Shown here one piece after another: positions 5,286-6,304 of a stretch of DNA of 6,304 bases. The stretch spans positions 1-6,304 of the forward strand of contig CABQER010000051.1 of assembly GCA_902463235.1 (NCBI GenBank), given 5' to 3'. The first letter of the stretch is position 1. The number at the start of each line of letters is the position of its first letter. The position numbers were made by a program, and so were the translations under genes. The notes under the pieces were generated by a model. The model did no database searches, was not told the DNA's origin, and saw nothing but the letters and a program-made list of their open reading frames with translations. This DNA comes from an uncultured Faecalibacterium sp. Its GTDB lineage: Bacteria > Bacillota > Clostridia > Oscillospirales > Ruminococcaceae.

Positions 5286-6304
5286 TTATTCTTCGGGGAT
5301 AGTCACGTCATTTTCCAGATCCGCGCCGTTGGAAGCAATGAGCTTTTTATAGTAGTAGAAGGACTTCTTGCGCAGGCGCTTGCCGGTGCCTTTGCCGTAG
5401 TCATCCTGATCCACATAGATCATGCCGTAGCGCTTGGTCATCTCGGAAGTGCCGGAAGAGATCAGGTCGATGGGGCCCCACCATGCGTAGCCGAACACGT
5501 CCACGCCATCTGCGATCGCCTCCCGCAGCTGCTCCACATGGGCGCGCATGTAGTCGATGCGGTAGTCGTCCTGGATCTGGCCCTTTTCATCAAAGTGATC
5601 CACAGCGCCCAGACCATTCTCGGAGATGAAGATGGGCTTGTGGTAGCGGTCATAAATGCGGTTCAGGGTGATACGGAAGCCGATGGGGTCAATGGTCCAG
5701 CCCCACTCGGTCTTAGGCAGGTAGGGGTTCTTGATATCGGACACCAGACGGCCGGTGGGCTGCGGCACCGGGCTGCCCTTATAGCGCATGATGTAGGTCA
5801 TGTAGTAGCTGATGGTGATGAAGTCCACCGCACCCTCTTTGAGGATCTTCATATCATCCTTGCCCATCTCGATGTGGATGTTGTTCTCATTAAAGAAGCG
5901 CTGCATATAGTAGGGATACTCACCGGTGGCCTGCACATCGGTGAAGAACCAGTTGAAGTGATCCTCGAACATGACCTGCAGCTGATCCTCGGGCTTCGGG
6001 GACTCGGCGTAGTTCTCCAGACGGCAGAGCATGTTGCCCATCTTGGCATCCGGATCGATCTCGTGCAGTTTTTTGGTGGCCAGTGCGCTTGCCACGAACT
6101 GGTTGTGCACAGCCTGGAACTTCTCCTGCCAGTGGCCCAGATAGGGGTTGCAGCTGCCGGGTTCCGGTGCGCCTTCAAAGATGACGCCGCTGCTGGTAAA
6201 GGGGTTGGACAGCACATTGTTGATCTCGTTGAAGGTGAGCCAATACTTGACCAAGGCCAGTATGACTTGCCGGAACCGCCCAAGCTGGCTGACTTTGACC
6301 AGAG
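5286..6304 (-). CDS. Glycoside hydrolase family 1, probable 6-phospho-beta-glucosidase, N-terminal part missing
   Basis: C-terminal about 320 residues of a GH1 enzyme, a family usually near 475 residues. It would split phosphorylated beta-glucosides in the cytoplasm after PTS uptake. From codon 6254 the protein reads VKYWLTFNEIN, giving the acid/base Glu10 (fragment numbering), and later PIFISENGLG with the nucleophile Glu212. GYAWWGPIDLIS (255-266) and EMTKRYGMIYVD (271-282) follow; the KRYG lysine and tyrosine (K274, Y276) match the phosphate-binding pair of 6-phospho enzymes, while the partner serine is either S266 or S267. The ending KKSFYYYKKLIASNG is typical. The frame stays open to the window edge, but the roughly 17 residues before VKYW do not resemble GH1. 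The TTG at 6254 is not a credible start. No PTS gene is visible here, so 6-phospho specificity rests on the motif. Confidence 0.85.
   Translation of the reverse strand, partial: LVKVSQLGRFRQVILALVKYWLTFNEINNVLSNPFTSSGVIFEGAPEPGSCNPYLGHWQEKFQAVHNQFVASALATKKLHEIDPDAKMGNMLCRLENYAESPKPEDQLQVMFEDHFNWFFTDVQATGEYPYYMQRFFNENNIHIEMGKDDMKILKEGAVDFITISYYMTYIMRYKGSPVPQPTGRLVSDIKNPYLPKTEWGWTIDPIGFRITLNRIYDRYHKPIFISENGLGAVDHFDEKGQIQDDYRIDYMRAHVEQLREAIADGVDVFGYAWWGPIDLISSGTSEMTKRYGMIYVDQDDYGKGTGKRLRKKSFYYYKKLIASNGADLENDVTIPEE

Noticed and set aside
6252..6254. TTG at 6254 as the start of the GH1 gene
   Set aside because: It would begin directly at the catalytic motif, removing about 155 residues of the barrel, and no ribosome binding site precedes it.
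1..6304. CRISPR array, insertion sequence or transposase gene
   Set aside because: No regularly spaced long repeats, no transposase motifs and no terminal inverted repeats with target duplications were seen.

Overview
The window looks like a chromosomal stretch from a moderately GC-rich Firmicute of the Oscillospiraceae/Ruminococcaceae, most like Faecalibacterium. This is inferred from codon use (CTG, GGC, ATC, GAC and TCC favoured in the transporter genes), strong AAGGAG-type ribosome binding sites, a clostridial-type GH1 6-phospho-glycosidase, and a lipoprotein solute-binding protein where a Gram-negative would have a periplasmic one. No sequence search was possible, so the genus is a suggestion.

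Positions 1-3556 (minus strand) hold a YcxB-like small membrane protein gene followed by a complete-looking TRAP transporter operon in the order dctP (binding lipoprotein), dctQ (small 4-TM subunit), dctM (large permease; its last few codons fall outside the window). dctQ and dctM overlap by one base (TAATG). dctP and dctQ are separated by about 100 bases with a large hairpin and no U-tract, which may set the ratio of binding protein to membrane subunits. The dctP leader carries two perfect inverted repeats back to back.

Positions 3557-3804 are an AT-rich divergent intergenic region. On the plus strand it has a strong-looking extended -10 promoter for an AraC-family regulator gene (3805-4692). 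The regulator has an N-terminal cupin sensor and a C-terminal double helix-turn-helix. Its divergent position makes the ycxB-dctPQM group its most likely target. The substrate cannot be read from sequence; TRAP systems of this type move C4-dicarboxylates, sugar acids or similar organic acids, driven by an ion gradient.

Positions 4693-5285 contain no convincing protein gene but much structure: a likely araC terminator, a perfect 12-bp inverted repeat with a 2-base centre, four copies of an octamer, a degenerate tRNA-like segment on the minus strand, and a very strong minus-strand terminator for the next gene.

Positions 5286-6304 (minus strand) hold the C-terminal two thirds of a GH1 6-phospho-beta-glucosidase. 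Both catalytic glutamates are present. The GH1 match stops abruptly about 50 bases before the window edge, which suggests a rearrangement, a frameshift or an assembly join there. No complete new biological system is evident; the most unusual material is the non-coding region 4693-5216 and the hairpins around dctP.
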